64,000 bases of DNA, taken from positions 4,030,001 through 4,094,000 of the forward strand of contig OZ252227.1 in the NCBI GenBank assembly GCA_965249175.1, read 5' to 3'. The position numbers and the translations under genes are program-made. The notes below the pieces were generated by a model. That model saw only the letters and a list, made by a program, of their open reading frames with translations, was not told where the DNA came from and searched no databases. The stretch is from CAZYFH01 sp965249175. GTDB taxonomy: Bacteria > Acidobacteriota > Vicinamibacteria > Vicinamibacterales > UBA8438. This document shows, in pieces, positions 24,420 to 36,100 of the stretch. Position 1 is the first letter of the stretch. The number at the start of each line of letters is the position of its first letter.

Positions 24420-24441
24420 CGTGCCCGACGACTGGACGAGA

Positions 24442-26463
<2,022 letters not shown>

Positions 26464-26539
26464 GAGCTCCCTGCGGCCGCGGGCACGACCAATTTGGCCG
26501 AGTGGGCATCAACCACCCGCGCCACCGGCACGACTGATT

Positions 26540-26995
26540 TCAGTTGCTGGCGCCGTCGGTGGCCGAAATGTAGTCGCCCGACCGGCCGCCAACGGACGGC
26601 TGCTCCTCATACTTCGACGGGCACTTCGCCATGATGCCGCCCGCGTCGACGTGAAACGTGTCGCCGTCGAGCCGTCCCGTGGCCACGACCTCCGCATGGT
26701 TGTCGAAGGTGTCGGGGACCAGACCGCTATACACGGCGGTGACCATGTGGGTGCTGTTTTCGACGCCGTCCCGGATCTCGAAGCGCCAGTCCAGAGTCTT
26801 CGGATGTCGCCGCACGTTGGCCGCGTAGCCGTGTACCTGGAGGGCCTTGCCGTCCCATTCGACCGGGTCGGCCATCACCTCTTCGACCTCCACGTAGAAC
26901 TGCGTGCCATCTTGCATCGTCGTCCAGAGGAGGCCGGCGAACGCAACGGACAGCGCGCCGGCGGTCAGGACGATCTTCCGCGCTTTCTTGACCAT
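26540..26995 (-). CDS. ccmE: Haem chaperone CcmE, CxxxY variant
   Basis: 151 residues. One N-terminal membrane helix (IVLTAGALSVAFAGLLW) anchors an exported OB-fold (~32-125) with VTAVYSGLVPDTFDNHAEVVATG. The haem-attachment motif, normally HxxxY, is CPSKY: Cys125 replaces the His that binds haem covalently, and Tyr129 is kept. Cys-type CcmE proteins are known from archaea and some bacteria with the reduced 'System I*' pathway. MVKKARKIVL is chosen as start because the helix begins there; it lies 31 nt after the anti-sigma/P460 gene. The C-terminal tail PSVGGRSGDYISATDG is probably disordered. Confidence 0.9.
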   Translation of the reverse strand: MVKKARKIVLTAGALSVAFAGLLWTTMQDGTQFYVEVEEVMADPVEWDGKALQVHGYAANVRRHPKTLDWRFEIRDGVENSTHMVTAVYSGLVPDTFDNHAEVVATGRLDGDTFHVDAGGIMAKCPSKYEEQPSVGGRSGDYISATDGASN

Positions 26996-27026
26996 GCGGC
27001 AGCTACCTCTCACTCTAGTTCCACGC

Positions 27027-27911
27027 TCACGTGCGCGCCGCGCGCTGCGGCTGGGTGAACCGCGACGAAGCAGACGGTACCGGTAGGGGGTGCGCGCCAC
27101 GATGAGCGGTATGCAGCGTGGGACTGAACTGGGTCAACACGTGGTCCGTCTCTGCATCTTTTCGATGACACGTACGGCAGCCGCTGGAACCGGGGAGCGC
27201 CCTCGCCTTGGTCGTCGCTGTGCCGCCACGCCCTGTAAAGTCGAAATATCCCCAGCCGTCCTCGAACCGGCCGTCCTTGATGGAGGCGAGCAGCACGGGC
27301 GCGTCCCGGTGTGGACGATCCGCCGTGCCGGGCTCTCGATCGTCAGACTCCCAAATCATCACCGTGCCTTCGGGGAACGTCCCCGTACTCTCATACGCTC
27401 GATAACCGAACGGATTGATATAGACCTTCGGAGTCAGCGTGTGTTGGTTCGCCGACCGGCTGACGAGGACCCAGTCGCGATAGTCCTCCGGAAGCACCAA
27501 CGTTGTCCCATCCAACACGGCCACACCCTGCCTCATGTCAACGGTGGCGTGCCGGGCCTGCGAGAGCACCCCGAGTGACAGAACTCCAACCAGAGCGCAC
27601 GCCGCGAGCGCGTGCGAGGGCTGTCGGAAAGCGCCCGCGATCGCTCGCTCGATTCGCAATCGCCATCCGAGCACATCCGGTCGGTCATTGATGATCGACA
27701 TGACCGCACCACGCATGCGCGCGCACTCCGATGGCCTGACGACCTCGCGGCGAAGCGATTTCAGCAGTGTTTGGCTACGGCGCAGCTGCTCCAGAAACGA
27801 CTGGCACTCCTCGCACCCGTCGAAATGGTGCGAGGTGATGTCCGCTTGTTCCGTTGCCAGATCGCCCTCGGCATAGAGCGCAAGCGTGTCCCTCGAGAAC
27901 GTGCAGCTCAC
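27027..27911 (-). CDS. Anti-sigma factor (zf-HC2) fused to cytochrome P460-like haem c domain
   Basis: 294 residues, three parts. Residues 1-60 are a zinc-finger anti-sigma domain with His29, Cys33 and Cys36 in SHHFDGCEECQSFL (HxxxCxxC). Residues ~98-118 are one membrane helix (PSHALAACALVGVLSLGVLS). Residues ~138-265 look like cytochrome P460: LPEDYRDWVLVSRSAN, KVYINPFGYRAYESTGTFPE, ASIKDGRFEDGWGYFDFTG and the haem c site CRTCH (245-249). Topology puts the sigma-binding part in the cytosol and the haem outside. The GTG start overlaps the ECF sigma stop (GTGA), and ccmE follows 31 nt downstream. Probably a haem-based sensor that releases its sigma factor on a change at the haem; this is inference from the architecture. 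Confidence 0.82.
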   Translation of the reverse strand: MSCTFSRDTLALYAEGDLATEQADITSHHFDGCEECQSFLEQLRRSQTLLKSLRREVVRPSECARMRGAVMSIINDRPDVLGWRLRIERAIAGAFRQPSHALAACALVGVLSLGVLSQARHATVDMRQGVAVLDGTTLVLPEDYRDWVLVSRSANQHTLTPKVYINPFGYRAYESTGTFPEGTVMIWESDDREPGTADRPHRDAPVLLASIKDGRFEDGWGYFDFTGRGGTATTKARALPGSSGCRTCHRKDAETDHVLTQFSPTLHTAHRGAHPLPVPSASSRFTQPQRAART

Positions 27912-28498
27912 GACTCGCCTCGCAACAGCCGTTCGATGGCAGCTTTCAGCCGCAAACGGCCCCGACTCACCTGGGAGCGCACGGTGGTGGCAGAGGAGCG
28001 GAGAATCGACGCAACCTCGGCCGTCGACAACCCCTCGACGTCGCGTAGGACAATCGCGAGCCGTTCTTTCTCCGGGAGGCCACCCAAGGCTCTCCGCAGC
28101 ACCAAGCGTTCCTGGGTTCGAACCAAACCGCCGTATGGGTCGGGAGAGCGGTCGATCGCCTCAGGGCTCTCGGTTTCAAGGAACGTGCCCCGGCTGCGTT
28201 GCCTCCGGCGCACCGCATCACGGCACACATTGACGGTGATCCGCATCAGCCACGGCTCCACGGGTTTCTGCAAATCCAGCCGGTGGAGATACTTGAACGC
28301 ACGGAGGAAGACTTCCTGTGCCGCATCCTCGGCGTCGTCTCTCCCCCCGAGCAGCCGAGCCGAGACGGCCATGACACGGGTCTCGTATCGCGCGACAATG
28401 TGCTCGAAGGCCGTCGAGTCGCCCCCGAGCGTCAGCCGCACAAGCCTTGTGATTTCGGCCGCTTCCGGGGATAGCTCCTCGTGGGAAAGGCGCGACAT
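27908..28498 (-). CDS. ECF-family RNA polymerase sigma factor
   Basis: 196 residues. Sigma-2 (~15-85) contains FEHIVARYETRVMAVSARLL, DAEDAAQEVFLRAFKYLHRL and WLMRITVNVCRDAVRRR. Sigma-4 (~130-190) has LGGLPEKERLAIVLRDVEGLS and the HTH STAEVASILRSSATTVRSQV. Start ATG 28498 is preferred because GAAGG lies 8 nt upstream and the ECF fold starts soon after; an upstream in-frame ATG at 28546 would add 16 residues. The 3' end overlaps the anti-sigma start by 4 nt, the usual coupling of a cognate pair. Candidate targets are its own operon and the ccm genes behind it. Confidence 0.9.
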   Translation of the reverse strand: MSRLSHEELSPEAAEITRLVRLTLGGDSTAFEHIVARYETRVMAVSARLLGGRDDAEDAAQEVFLRAFKYLHRLDLQKPVEPWLMRITVNVCRDAVRRRQRSRGTFLETESPEAIDRSPDPYGGLVRTQERLVLRRALGGLPEKERLAIVLRDVEGLSTAEVASILRSSATTVRSQVSRGRLRLKAAIERLLRGES

Positions 28499-28790
28499 CG
28501 ACAGCGCCTTCTCGACGAGCAGCGATCCGTCTGGTCCCAGTTGCATGAATCCGTTGCCCTCAACAGGTAATACCCGGTCTACCCCCGAATCGTTGAAACG
28601 TCGCTGCGATCGGCCGACGGTGCCAACTCGCTGATAGTCGAACGCCCGCCCTCGAAGTGAAGGGTGGTGCACGGAACATCCTGTGGCGTGTTGAGGATCC
28701 GACGGTTGCTTGGAGGCATCGCAGATCTCGATAGCGCTTAGACCGTTCTGATGACAGGACTTACGTCAGCTAGGATTCGGTGTTCTCACG
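28499..28790. other. Intergenic region upstream of the ECF sigma gene
   Basis: No gene supported. It should hold the promoter of the sigma/anti-sigma/ccm run. I looked for an autoregulated ECF-type promoter on the minus strand and did not find a convincing one. The right end meets the tRNA-led repeat. Confidence 0.4.
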
Positions 28791-28867
28791 GCGCCCATAG
28801 CTCAGACGGATAAAGCATTGTGCTTCTAAACCGAGGGTCGCTGGTTCGAGTCCAGCCGGGCGCGCCA
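28791..28867 (+). pseudogene. Degraded tRNA-Arg copy
   Basis: Aligns along its whole length with the intact tRNA-Arg at 20246, including the identical T-arm and 3' CGGGCGCGCCA. It has a mismatch closing the acceptor stem (GCGCCCA), a broken D-stem (GCTC versus AAGC) and an anticodon stem TTGTG versus ACCGA that cannot pair. The loop CTTCTAA is preserved. It is unlikely to be charged or functional. Confidence 0.85.
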
Positions 28868-29036
28868 TTTCCTAAAGAAAACGCCGATTCTCGATCTTGA
28901 GAAAAACCACAGGCGAAGCTTTATCGAAAAAAGTGACCGGTCGGGCGATTTCGCGCCAGAACTCGCAGATTCGATTTTCCTAACGATTCTGCGAATCTCC
29001 GATTTTCGCAAGACGCGAAGTAGCTCAGGAGGATAA
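28791..29036 (+). repeat. tRNA-led repeat unit, copy 2
   Basis: ~246-nt partner of 20246-20489 in the same orientation, ending in GTAGCTCAGGAGGATAA (29020-29036). The spacer hairpins are retained: TTCTC...GAGAA (28888-28903) replaces TTCGC...GCGAA of copy 1 with changes on both sides of the stem, and AGATTCG...CGAATCT (28967-28998) is identical. The right end cuts into the 3' end of the PadR-like gene. Confidence 0.75.
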
Positions 29037-29357
29037 TTGACCCTCCCAGCCGCTCCGATGTTCGGCGAGCACCTTCCGACCGGACCGGCTCAGACGGTAG
29101 TAGCGACGGCGGCGCTGCCCGGCCTGTTCGACCCATCGACCTTCAATCCACCCCCGCTTTTCGAGACGGTAGAGCACGGGATACAACGACGCGACATGGA
29201 ATCGCAGCGTTCCCTCGGACTGTCTGTCGATCTGCTTCGCGATGTCGTAGCCGTGCCGTCGTTGGTCCTCCAGGAGCGCAAGGATCAGCAGCTCCGCACT
29301 GCCCTTCTTCAGCTCGCGGGTGAGTTTCTGCGCGAAGCCTATATGTGTGACTACCAC
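29025..29357 (-). CDS. PadR-family transcriptional regulator, C-terminus altered by repeat
   Basis: 110 residues. The winged helix is complete: KKGSAELLILALLEDQRRHGYDIAKQI, then HVASLYPVLYRLEKRGWIEG and RRRRYYRLSRSGRKVLAEH. PadR proteins are repressors, often of efflux or stress genes. The reading frame ends in WEGQLSS with the stop inside the tRNA-like repeat box; relatives usually continue for a further helix used in dimerisation, so the 3' end was probably replaced when the repeat arrived. It may still fold as a DNA-binding domain. GTG 29357 is taken as start; an 8-bp-arm inverted repeat overlaps it. Confidence 0.8.
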   Translation of the reverse strand: MVVTHIGFAQKLTRELKKGSAELLILALLEDQRRHGYDIAKQIDRQSEGTLRFHVASLYPVLYRLEKRGWIEGRWVEQAGQRRRRYYRLSRSGRKVLAEHRSGWEGQLSS

Positions 29358-29362
29358 ATATA
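29340..29362. promoter_or_regulatory. Inverted repeat, candidate PadR operator
   Basis: TATATGTG (29340-29347), 7-nt spacer, CACATATA (29355-29362). It matches the known PadR-type ATGT...ACAT arrangement and overlaps the start of the PadR gene, suggesting autoregulation. The divergent Tat flavoprotein gene at 29612 could share control. Confidence 0.6.
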
Positions 29363-29611
29363 TAGACGCTAGCTGTCAAGAAAACGTTGCAAGGCCGCCG
29401 CACGCGACTGGCCCAGAGCCGAGGCGGCGTGCTGGGGCATCGTCCCCGCCCTGAGGACCGGCAGCCCACCGCGCAGGTCACGCGCCGACCAGGTTGCTAT
29501 CATGTCGCTGAATCGGAGGTCGGCTGTCGTGGAGCTCGTGACGCGGGCGCCGTCGTGCCCCACGAGCGGCCGGCGGACGCTCAACCGTAGTGACCAACGG
29601 GAGAACAAGTC
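29358..29611. other. Divergent intergenic region padR / Tat flavoprotein
   Basis: No gene supported. It contains the PadR-type inverted repeat at its left end and presumably the promoter of the plus-strand flavoprotein gene; no consensus promoter was identified with confidence. Confidence 0.4.
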
Positions 29612-31699
29612 ATGGCGAAGACACCCGACACGCGGCAGCATGGTCCGCAGGTCAAGAACGCAGACGGTCTCACGCGGCGAGACTTCGTCAAGACAGGAGC
29701 CGCGGCGGGACTGGGTGCCGGCGCCCTGTTGGGACCGGAGCAGGCGGAAGCGCAGGCCTCGGCTTCCTCCACGGCGCCCGACGATATCGCCTGGGACTAC
29801 GAAGCGGATGTCGTCATCGCCGGGGCCGGGTGCGCGGGCCTGACGGCGGCCATTCGTGCGCGGGACCTCGGGGCCAGCGTGCTCGTGGTCGATTCGAACT
29901 TCGACCCTGGCGGCAGGATGTTGCACAGCGGAGCGTTTCTCTCGCTCGGCGGAGGTGACCCGGTTCAGCGTCGCGATATGAAAGGCGACAGCGACCACGA
30001 GGGGTTCATCACCGTCGACCCAGCCGAGGCCCCGGAGGAGCTCGACGACAGTGTCGACCTCCTGTTCACGGACCTCACCGATTGGTCGGTCCTCGACACC
30101 AAGGCCCAGAGCCCGTACCGCTACAACGAGCGTGAGCTCGCGCGCTCGTGGGCCGAGAACTGCCCGGCGACCCGACAGTTCCTGATCGACAACTACGTGC
30201 GGTTCACCCGGGTCAGCGGCACGCATGGCGGCGGAGGCCTGTCGCGCGCGCGAGGCGCACGCTGCTTCCTCATGCTGGGAGACCGCACCGACATCAAAGC
30301 GGGCACGATCACCGCCGAGGACGCCGGTGTGGCCGATCCGGAGCGAACGAGTCCGTTCGCGCCGGTGCAGATGAACAACGCGAGTCGCTCGGTCGGCCCC
30401 AACGCCGTCAGCAATGGTGTGGCTCTCTCCCGCCCACTGGAGTTCTCCGCCCGGGAGAAGGGCGTCGAGTTCATGTTTCATCGACACTTCGACACGCTCG
30501 TCCGTGAACAACCGTTCTCGGGCCGAGTGCTGGGGATTCGGGCCCACTACACGCCGCGCCATCACCCCGAAACCGGCGAGCTGCTGCAGAGCTACTGGCA
30601 GAACGGTAACGTCGAGGATCAACAGGAGACGGTCCGCATCAGGGCCCGCCGGGCCGTCATCCTGGCCAGCGGAGGCCACGCGGGAAACCCCGAGGTCCGG
30701 AGCATGTTCTATCCCGCCCTGCGGGAACCGGCCTTCCCGACCAGCGGCTACGCCTTGCAGGGCCCGCACGGTCAGGACGCCAGCGCGCTCACAGCGGGAT
30801 TGAGGATCGGCGCCAACCTGGCGGGAATGCAGCAGAACCTCTCGTATCCGACGACGTTCCACATCTCGACGCGTCTCGGGACCCGCGACGCCTACACCAC
30901 CATGATGCCCGGTCACCCGACGTTCGGTTTCCGCGGATCGGCGGGCGTCAACGTCGGCAACGCCGGCTTCGAGGAGTTCATCGCCGTGAATCAGGTTGGG
31001 AAGCGCTTCTTCAACGAGGTGCGTCTCCCCGCCCGGCCTGCGGGCAGCCGCTATCCGGGGGGCGGTGGCGCCCCCGGCCCGGGGCTGGAGCACACGCCGC
31101 TCGACTGGCGCAACTGCCGGAAGGAGTGGGTCCGGGAGATGTACAGCTACGACCACGGGCTCGATGCCGCGCTGGCGATCAACGAGGGGTCGAAGCCTCC
31201 CCACTACTACTCCGGTCCGCTGTGGGCGATCTTCGACCAGGAGGCGGTCGATCGCACTGGGTGGGAGCTCCGGTATCCGTACGTGGCGGACAACGGTTAC
31301 TACTTCCACGCCGACACGATCAAGGAGTTGGCCGAGAAGATCGCGGCGGGTCATGAGTTCCAACGGGTGCCGCTGAGGCACCTGGCCGACACCGTGGCGA
31401 CCTGGAACGGCTATGTGGATGCAGGGGACGACCCCGACTTCGAGCGCGAAGCAGATGCGCCCATGAACCGCATCGCGACGCCACCCTTCTACGCGCTCTC
31501 GATCATGGTGATCTGGCACGACTCCTACGGTGGTCTTCGCGTCAACGGCCGACAGCAGGTCGTCGACATGCAGGGCCAGGTCATTCCGGGTCTCTACGCG
31601 GGCGGCGAAGCGGTGGGGGGGCTCAACAAGCATGGCCTGGGCAAGGGACATGTGCACGGCTACGTCGCCGGTACGCACGCCGCTGAAGAACTGGTCTGA
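29612..31699 (+). CDS. Tat-exported FAD-binding dehydrogenase (fumarate-reductase-like flavoprotein)
   Basis: 695 residues. The N-terminus has a twin-arginine signal, LTRRDFVKTGAAAGLGAGALL (Arg22-Arg23). The FAD-binding motif DVVIAGAGCAGLTAAIRARDLG follows at ~66, and the succinate dehydrogenase/fumarate reductase-type fold ends in the FAD block VIPGLYAGGEAVGGLNKHGLGKGHVHG. Members oxidise steroids, 3-oxo compounds or other substrates; the substrate here is unknown. Exported location and the neighbouring Gfo/Idh/MocA and cytochrome genes suggest electrons pass to a periplasmic c-type cytochrome. First gene of a long plus-strand run. Confidence 0.8.
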   Translation: MAKTPDTRQHGPQVKNADGLTRRDFVKTGAAAGLGAGALLGPEQAEAQASASSTAPDDIAWDYEADVVIAGAGCAGLTAAIRARDLGASVLVVDSNFDPGGRMLHSGAFLSLGGGDPVQRRDMKGDSDHEGFITVDPAEAPEELDDSVDLLFTDLTDWSVLDTKAQSPYRYNERELARSWAENCPATRQFLIDNYVRFTRVSGTHGGGGLSRARGARCFLMLGDRTDIKAGTITAEDAGVADPERTSPFAPVQMNNASRSVGPNAVSNGVALSRPLEFSAREKGVEFMFHRHFDTLVREQPFSGRVLGIRAHYTPRHHPETGELLQSYWQNGNVEDQQETVRIRARRAVILASGGHAGNPEVRSMFYPALREPAFPTSGYALQGPHGQDASALTAGLRIGANLAGMQQNLSYPTTFHISTRLGTRDAYTTMMPGHPTFGFRGSAGVNVGNAGFEEFIAVNQVGKRFFNEVRLPARPAGSRYPGGGGAPGPGLEHTPLDWRNCRKEWVREMYSYDHGLDAALAINEGSKPPHYYSGPLWAIFDQEAVDRTGWELRYPYVADNGYYFHADTIKELAEKIAAGHEFQRVPLRHLADTVATWNGYVDAGDDPDFEREADAPMNRIATPPFYALSIMVIWHDSYGGLRVNGRQQVVDMQGQVIPGLYAGGEAVGGLNKHGLGKGHVHGYVAGTHAAEELV

Positions 31700-31880
31700 C
31701 GGCGGCGCCCCAGCGGAGCCGCACGCCGTGAGCACGGTCGAAGCGTCACGCCCCTCGACGATCGCTTCGGCCTTGACGACCAGGCCGTAAGCGCCGTGCG
31801 GGAGTCGGGCCTTGCGCCCGGCAGGCCCGGCCCAGGCATTGTGTTGCGAATCACGGCTACAGGGCACTAGCATCGGCACC

Positions 31881-33131
31881 ATGTCCTCCGGTCGACTGGG
31901 GATCGGCTTCATCGGCAGCGGCTTCATCACCCGATTCCACATCCAGTCGATGGTGGCCGTGCGTGAGGTGGACGTGCGCGGGGTCTGGAGCCCGGCGAGC
32001 GAGCACGCCGAGTCGGCTGCCGCGCTGGCTCGCGATCTCGACGTCGGTGACGCCCGGGCCTTCCCCTCTATCGAGGCCATGGTCGCCGACTCGGCGATCG
32101 ACGCCATCTGGCTGTGCGGACCCAATCAGGCGCGGGTCGCCAACGCCGAGGCAATCTGCGGCGCCGTCGGCGCGGGCGCGAGCCTGCGTGGTGTCGCGTG
32201 CGAAAAGCCGCTGGGGCGCACGGTTGCCGAAGCGAAGCGAGTCCGGGCACTCGTCGACGCGGCCGATCTGCACCACGGCTACCTGGAGAATCAGCTCTTC
32301 GCGCCGGCTGTGACGCGTGGCCGCGAGCTGGTCTGGCGGCGGGGCGCCGCCCTGACGGGTCGGCCCTACCTGGCTCGCGCCGCCGAAGAGCACAGCGGCC
32401 CCCACATGCCGTGGTTCTGGCGCGGCGACCTGCAGGGCGGCGGCGTGCTGAACGACATGATGTGCCACTCGGTCGAGGTGGTACGCCATCTGCTAACCGC
32501 GCCCGGCGCCCCGCGCGCGTCTATTACCCCACGCCGGGTGACCGGACACATCGCCGCGCTGAAGTGGACTCGCCCCACCTACAGCGAAAGGCTGCGGCAG
32601 GCGATGGGGGACGACGTCGACTACTCCACCCGGCCGGCCGAAGACTTCGCCAGCGTCACGGTTGAATACGAGGCCGACGACGGTGCGCCACTCCTGGGCG
32701 AGGCCAGCACGTCGTGGAGCTACGTCGGCGCCGGGTTGCGGCTGAGCATGGAGCTGCTCGGGCCCGAGTACTCGATGTCGGTCAACAGTCTCGACACCGG
32801 CTTGAAGCTGTTCTTTAGTCGGGAGGTGCGCGGCGCGGCCGGGGAAGATCTGGTCGAGAAGCAGAACGCCGAGGTGGGGCTGATGCCAGTCGTGGTTGAC
32901 GAGGCGGCCGCGTACGGCTACACGGCGGAGAACCGACACATGTCCCGCGCGTTTCTGCGGGGCGAGAGACCCGACGTCACCTTCGACGACGGCGTCGAGG
33001 TCGTCGAGCTGCTGATGACGGCCTATATGAGCGCCGAGCAGGGGCGGACATTGGTGTTCCGACCCGACGGTCTCGACACGTTTATCCCAGCCGTGGCGAA
33101 GGGAACCTGGAAGGGATCGGCGGCCGGCTGA
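31881..33131 (+). CDS. Gfo/Idh/MocA-family oxidoreductase
   Basis: 416 residues. The N-terminal Rossmann fold starts GIGFIGSGFITRFHIQSM; the family's Lys-Pro motif is CEKPLGRTVAEAKRVR, and HSVEVVRHLL lies in the C-terminal sheet domain. Such NAD(P)-dependent enzymes act on sugars, inositols or polyols. ATG 31881 is chosen over an upstream frame start because the Rossmann strand begins seven residues later. The stop overlaps the next gene's start by one base (TGATG), so this protein and the 1000-residue cytochrome lipoprotein are translationally coupled. No signal peptide, so cytosolic. Confidence 0.85.
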   Translation: MSSGRLGIGFIGSGFITRFHIQSMVAVREVDVRGVWSPASEHAESAAALARDLDVGDARAFPSIEAMVADSAIDAIWLCGPNQARVANAEAICGAVGAGASLRGVACEKPLGRTVAEAKRVRALVDAADLHHGYLENQLFAPAVTRGRELVWRRGAALTGRPYLARAAEEHSGPHMPWFWRGDLQGGGVLNDMMCHSVEVVRHLLTAPGAPRASITPRRVTGHIAALKWTRPTYSERLRQAMGDDVDYSTRPAEDFASVTVEYEADDGAPLLGEASTSWSYVGAGLRLSMELLGPEYSMSVNSLDTGLKLFFSREVRGAAGEDLVEKQNAEVGLMPVVVDEAAAYGYTAENRHMSRAFLRGERPDVTFDDGVEVVELLMTAYMSAEQGRTLVFRPDGLDTFIPAVAKGTWKGSAAG

Positions 33132-36100
33132 TGCCACGCTCCCTCCCGGTCGCAGGTCAGACGGTCGCGGTGCTGACGCTCGCATGGGCCGTGTCGGGAT
33201 GCTTCAACGGAGACGGGAAGGGCGCGTCGCTCGACCCCGACGAATTCATCGCGACCGCCGGACTTCCAGACGGCCTGCGTCTCGAGCTGGCCGCCAGCGA
33301 GCCGGCTGTCGTCGATCCAGTAGGGCTGACCTTCGACGCCGACGGCCGGATGTATGTGGTCGAGATGGGCGACTACCCCACGCGGCCTGAGGGGTCACCG
33401 CCGCTGGGTCGGGTGAAGCTTTTGGTCGACGAGAATCTCGACGGCTCGTACGAGAGCTGGACCCTGTTCGCCGACGGCCTGCAGTACCCGACCTCGGTCC
33501 TGCCGTGGCGCGACGGCATCCTGGTGACCCAGCCGCCCGACATCCTCTTCCTGCGCGACGACGATGGCGACGGCATCGCCGACACACGCGAACCGCTGTT
33601 CTCGGGGTTCCCGGTTGCCAACACCCAGCACAACATCAACGGGCTCACCTGGGGCCTCGACAACTGGGTCTACGCTGCCAACGGCGGCAATCACGGCGGC
33701 GGGCATCCTACCGACGCGCCCGACGCCGTCGTGTCGATCCGCGGCATGGACTTCCGGTTCCAGCCGGACACCGGCGCCCTCGAGACGTCGTACGAGACGA
33801 CGGGCGGGCACGGCATCGCCTTCGACGCCTGGGGGCGTATGTTCGGAACGCACAACCTCAACCATGTGCAGCACATGGTGTTCCCCACCGCCTACCTCGC
33901 GCGGAACCCGCTGCTGGCGGTGCCGACCACCCGCCACATGATCTCGAACCACGGCAGCTCCGCCCAGCTGTTCCAACTCTCCGATGCCGAGACCCGCGTC
34001 AATCATCCGGAACAGTCCGGCCGTTTCTCGGGCGGCTCGGGCATCGCGTTCTACGGTGGGGGCGCGCTGGGGGCAGCCTACGACGCCAGTCTCTTCGTGA
34101 ACGACGTCGTAGTGAACGTCGTGCATCAGGACGTGTTGACCGCAGACGGCCCGAGCTTCGCTGCTACCCGCCGCGCCGAGGGCGTCGAGCTGCTCGCCGG
34201 ACGCGATAACTGGTTCCGTCCCGTCACGTTGGCCACCGGACCCGAGGGCGCGCTGTATGTCGTCGACATGCACCGCGCGGTGATCGAGCATCCCGAATGG
34301 ATTCCCGACGCGGTCGAAGCGACCCTCGACGTGCGCGCCGGAGACGACAAGGGACGCATCTACCGGCTCGTGCCGCGCGAGGGGCTGCCAACGGTGCGTC
34401 CGGACCTGGCCTCGGCCGATCTCGAGGCGCTGGTCGCCGCCCTCGCCCACCCGAACAAGTGGTGGCGCGACACCGCGCAGCGGCTGCTGGTCGAGCGGGG
34501 CGATCCGGCGGCCGCGCCGCTCGCCGCCGAGCTGCTGCGCTCAAGCCATGCCGCGCCGGCCCGGCTGCACGCGCTCTGGACACTACGCGGTCTGTCGGCG
34601 CTGGAGATCGAGGAGATCCAGGACGCGCTGGCCGACCCGGCGCCGGGGATCCGGGAGAACGCGCTGGTGCTGTCCGAACCGCGGCTGCGAGAGTCCGAAC
34701 CGCTGCGTCGCGCGGTGACGGCGCTGGCGGACGACCTCGACACCCGGGTCCGGATGCAGGCGGCGCTGACGCTAGGCACCGTCGACGCATCCCAGAGCCG
34801 GGAGGGCCTGCAGGCGATTCTCGCGCGCGACGCCGGCCATCGATGGACACGCTACGCGGCGCTTGCGGGACTCGGTAACGACGCACCCGACGTGCTGCGT
34901 GCGCTCTTCGCCCGAACGACCAGCCTGGACACCGAGGCGCAGACGGCGGGGCTGCTGGACGCTGTTCGCCACCTCGGGGCGATGGCGATGTCGGCCGACG
35001 GGGGCGAGCTGCCGGCGCTGGTGAGGCTCTCGGACCGGCCCGGTCTGGCCGACCCCTGGCGCGCGGCGCTGCTCGATGGATTGGCCGACGGTCTCGAGCG
35101 CGTGGACGCCGCCCCCGGCGCGACGGCCGCGGCCGACGCCCTCGGTCCGTTGATCGACTCGGGCGCAACCGGCGTGGTTCGCGCCGCGCTGCGCGTGGCG
35201 GCGGCCGCCGGCATCGACGACCTCGCGGCGCGCGACCAGGCGCTCGAGCGGGCTCGGGAGCGCGCCGTGGACACCCGGCTGGCGGTCGACGCGCGGGCCG
35301 AGGAGGTCGCGGTGTTGGCGCTCGGCGCCTATACGCAGGTCGGCGACACGCTCTTCCAGCTCATGCACCCACAGTCTCCCCCGACATTGCAGGTTGCCGC
35401 TGCGCGCGCGCTGGCGAGCCTCGACGACCCGCAGCGTGGCGCCGCCGCGCTCGGCCGCTTCCGCCGATATGGCGCCGCGGTCAAGGGCGTCGTGATCGAC
35501 ATGCTGCTACGGAACCGCCCGTTCCACGAGCCGCTGATCTCCGAGCTGGAGTCGGGAGACCTCTCGGTAGGCGAGCTGAACCTCGACCTAGAGCAGCGGC
35601 GCCGTCTGCTGCGACGGTCGAGCGACGACATCCAGACGCGAGCGGCCGCCCTGTTCGGAGACCACGAATTCAGCAACCGCCAGGCGGTCGTCGACCGGTG
35701 GCTCCCCGAGGTCGTCGGCCACCGGGGCAACGCCGACCGCGGGGCCGAGCACTTTCAGACCCTGTGCGCCCAGTGCCACCTCTTCCGCGACGTGGGCTTC
35801 TCGGTCGGTCCGGACCTCGGGATGGCGTTCACCAAGGGCGAGGAAGATCTGCTGACCTCGATTCTCGATCCGAGCGCGGCATTGGCGCCAGAGTACGCCA
35901 ACTACCTCGTGGAGACCGCGGACGGCGAGCTGCTGAACGGTATCGTCACCGCCGAGACGGCGAGCAGCGTGACACTCGGGCGGGCTAACGGGGAGACCGA
36001 CACCCTGTTGCGGAGCCGCATCGGGACGATCAGGACTGAGGGACGCTCGCTGATGCCGGACGGGCTCGAGCAGGGGCTCGACGCCGGCGGTCTGGCCGAC

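Noticed and set aside
28826..29011. Minus-strand frame ending ARLDSNQRPSV over the degraded tRNA
   Set aside because: The LDSNQRPS peptide is what the antisense of a tRNA-Arg T-arm and acceptor encodes; this is a non-coding repeat.
29369..32125. 918-codon minus-strand open frame
   Set aside because: Antisense of the Tat flavoprotein gene, His/Arg/Val-rich with no domain; typical high-GC shadow.
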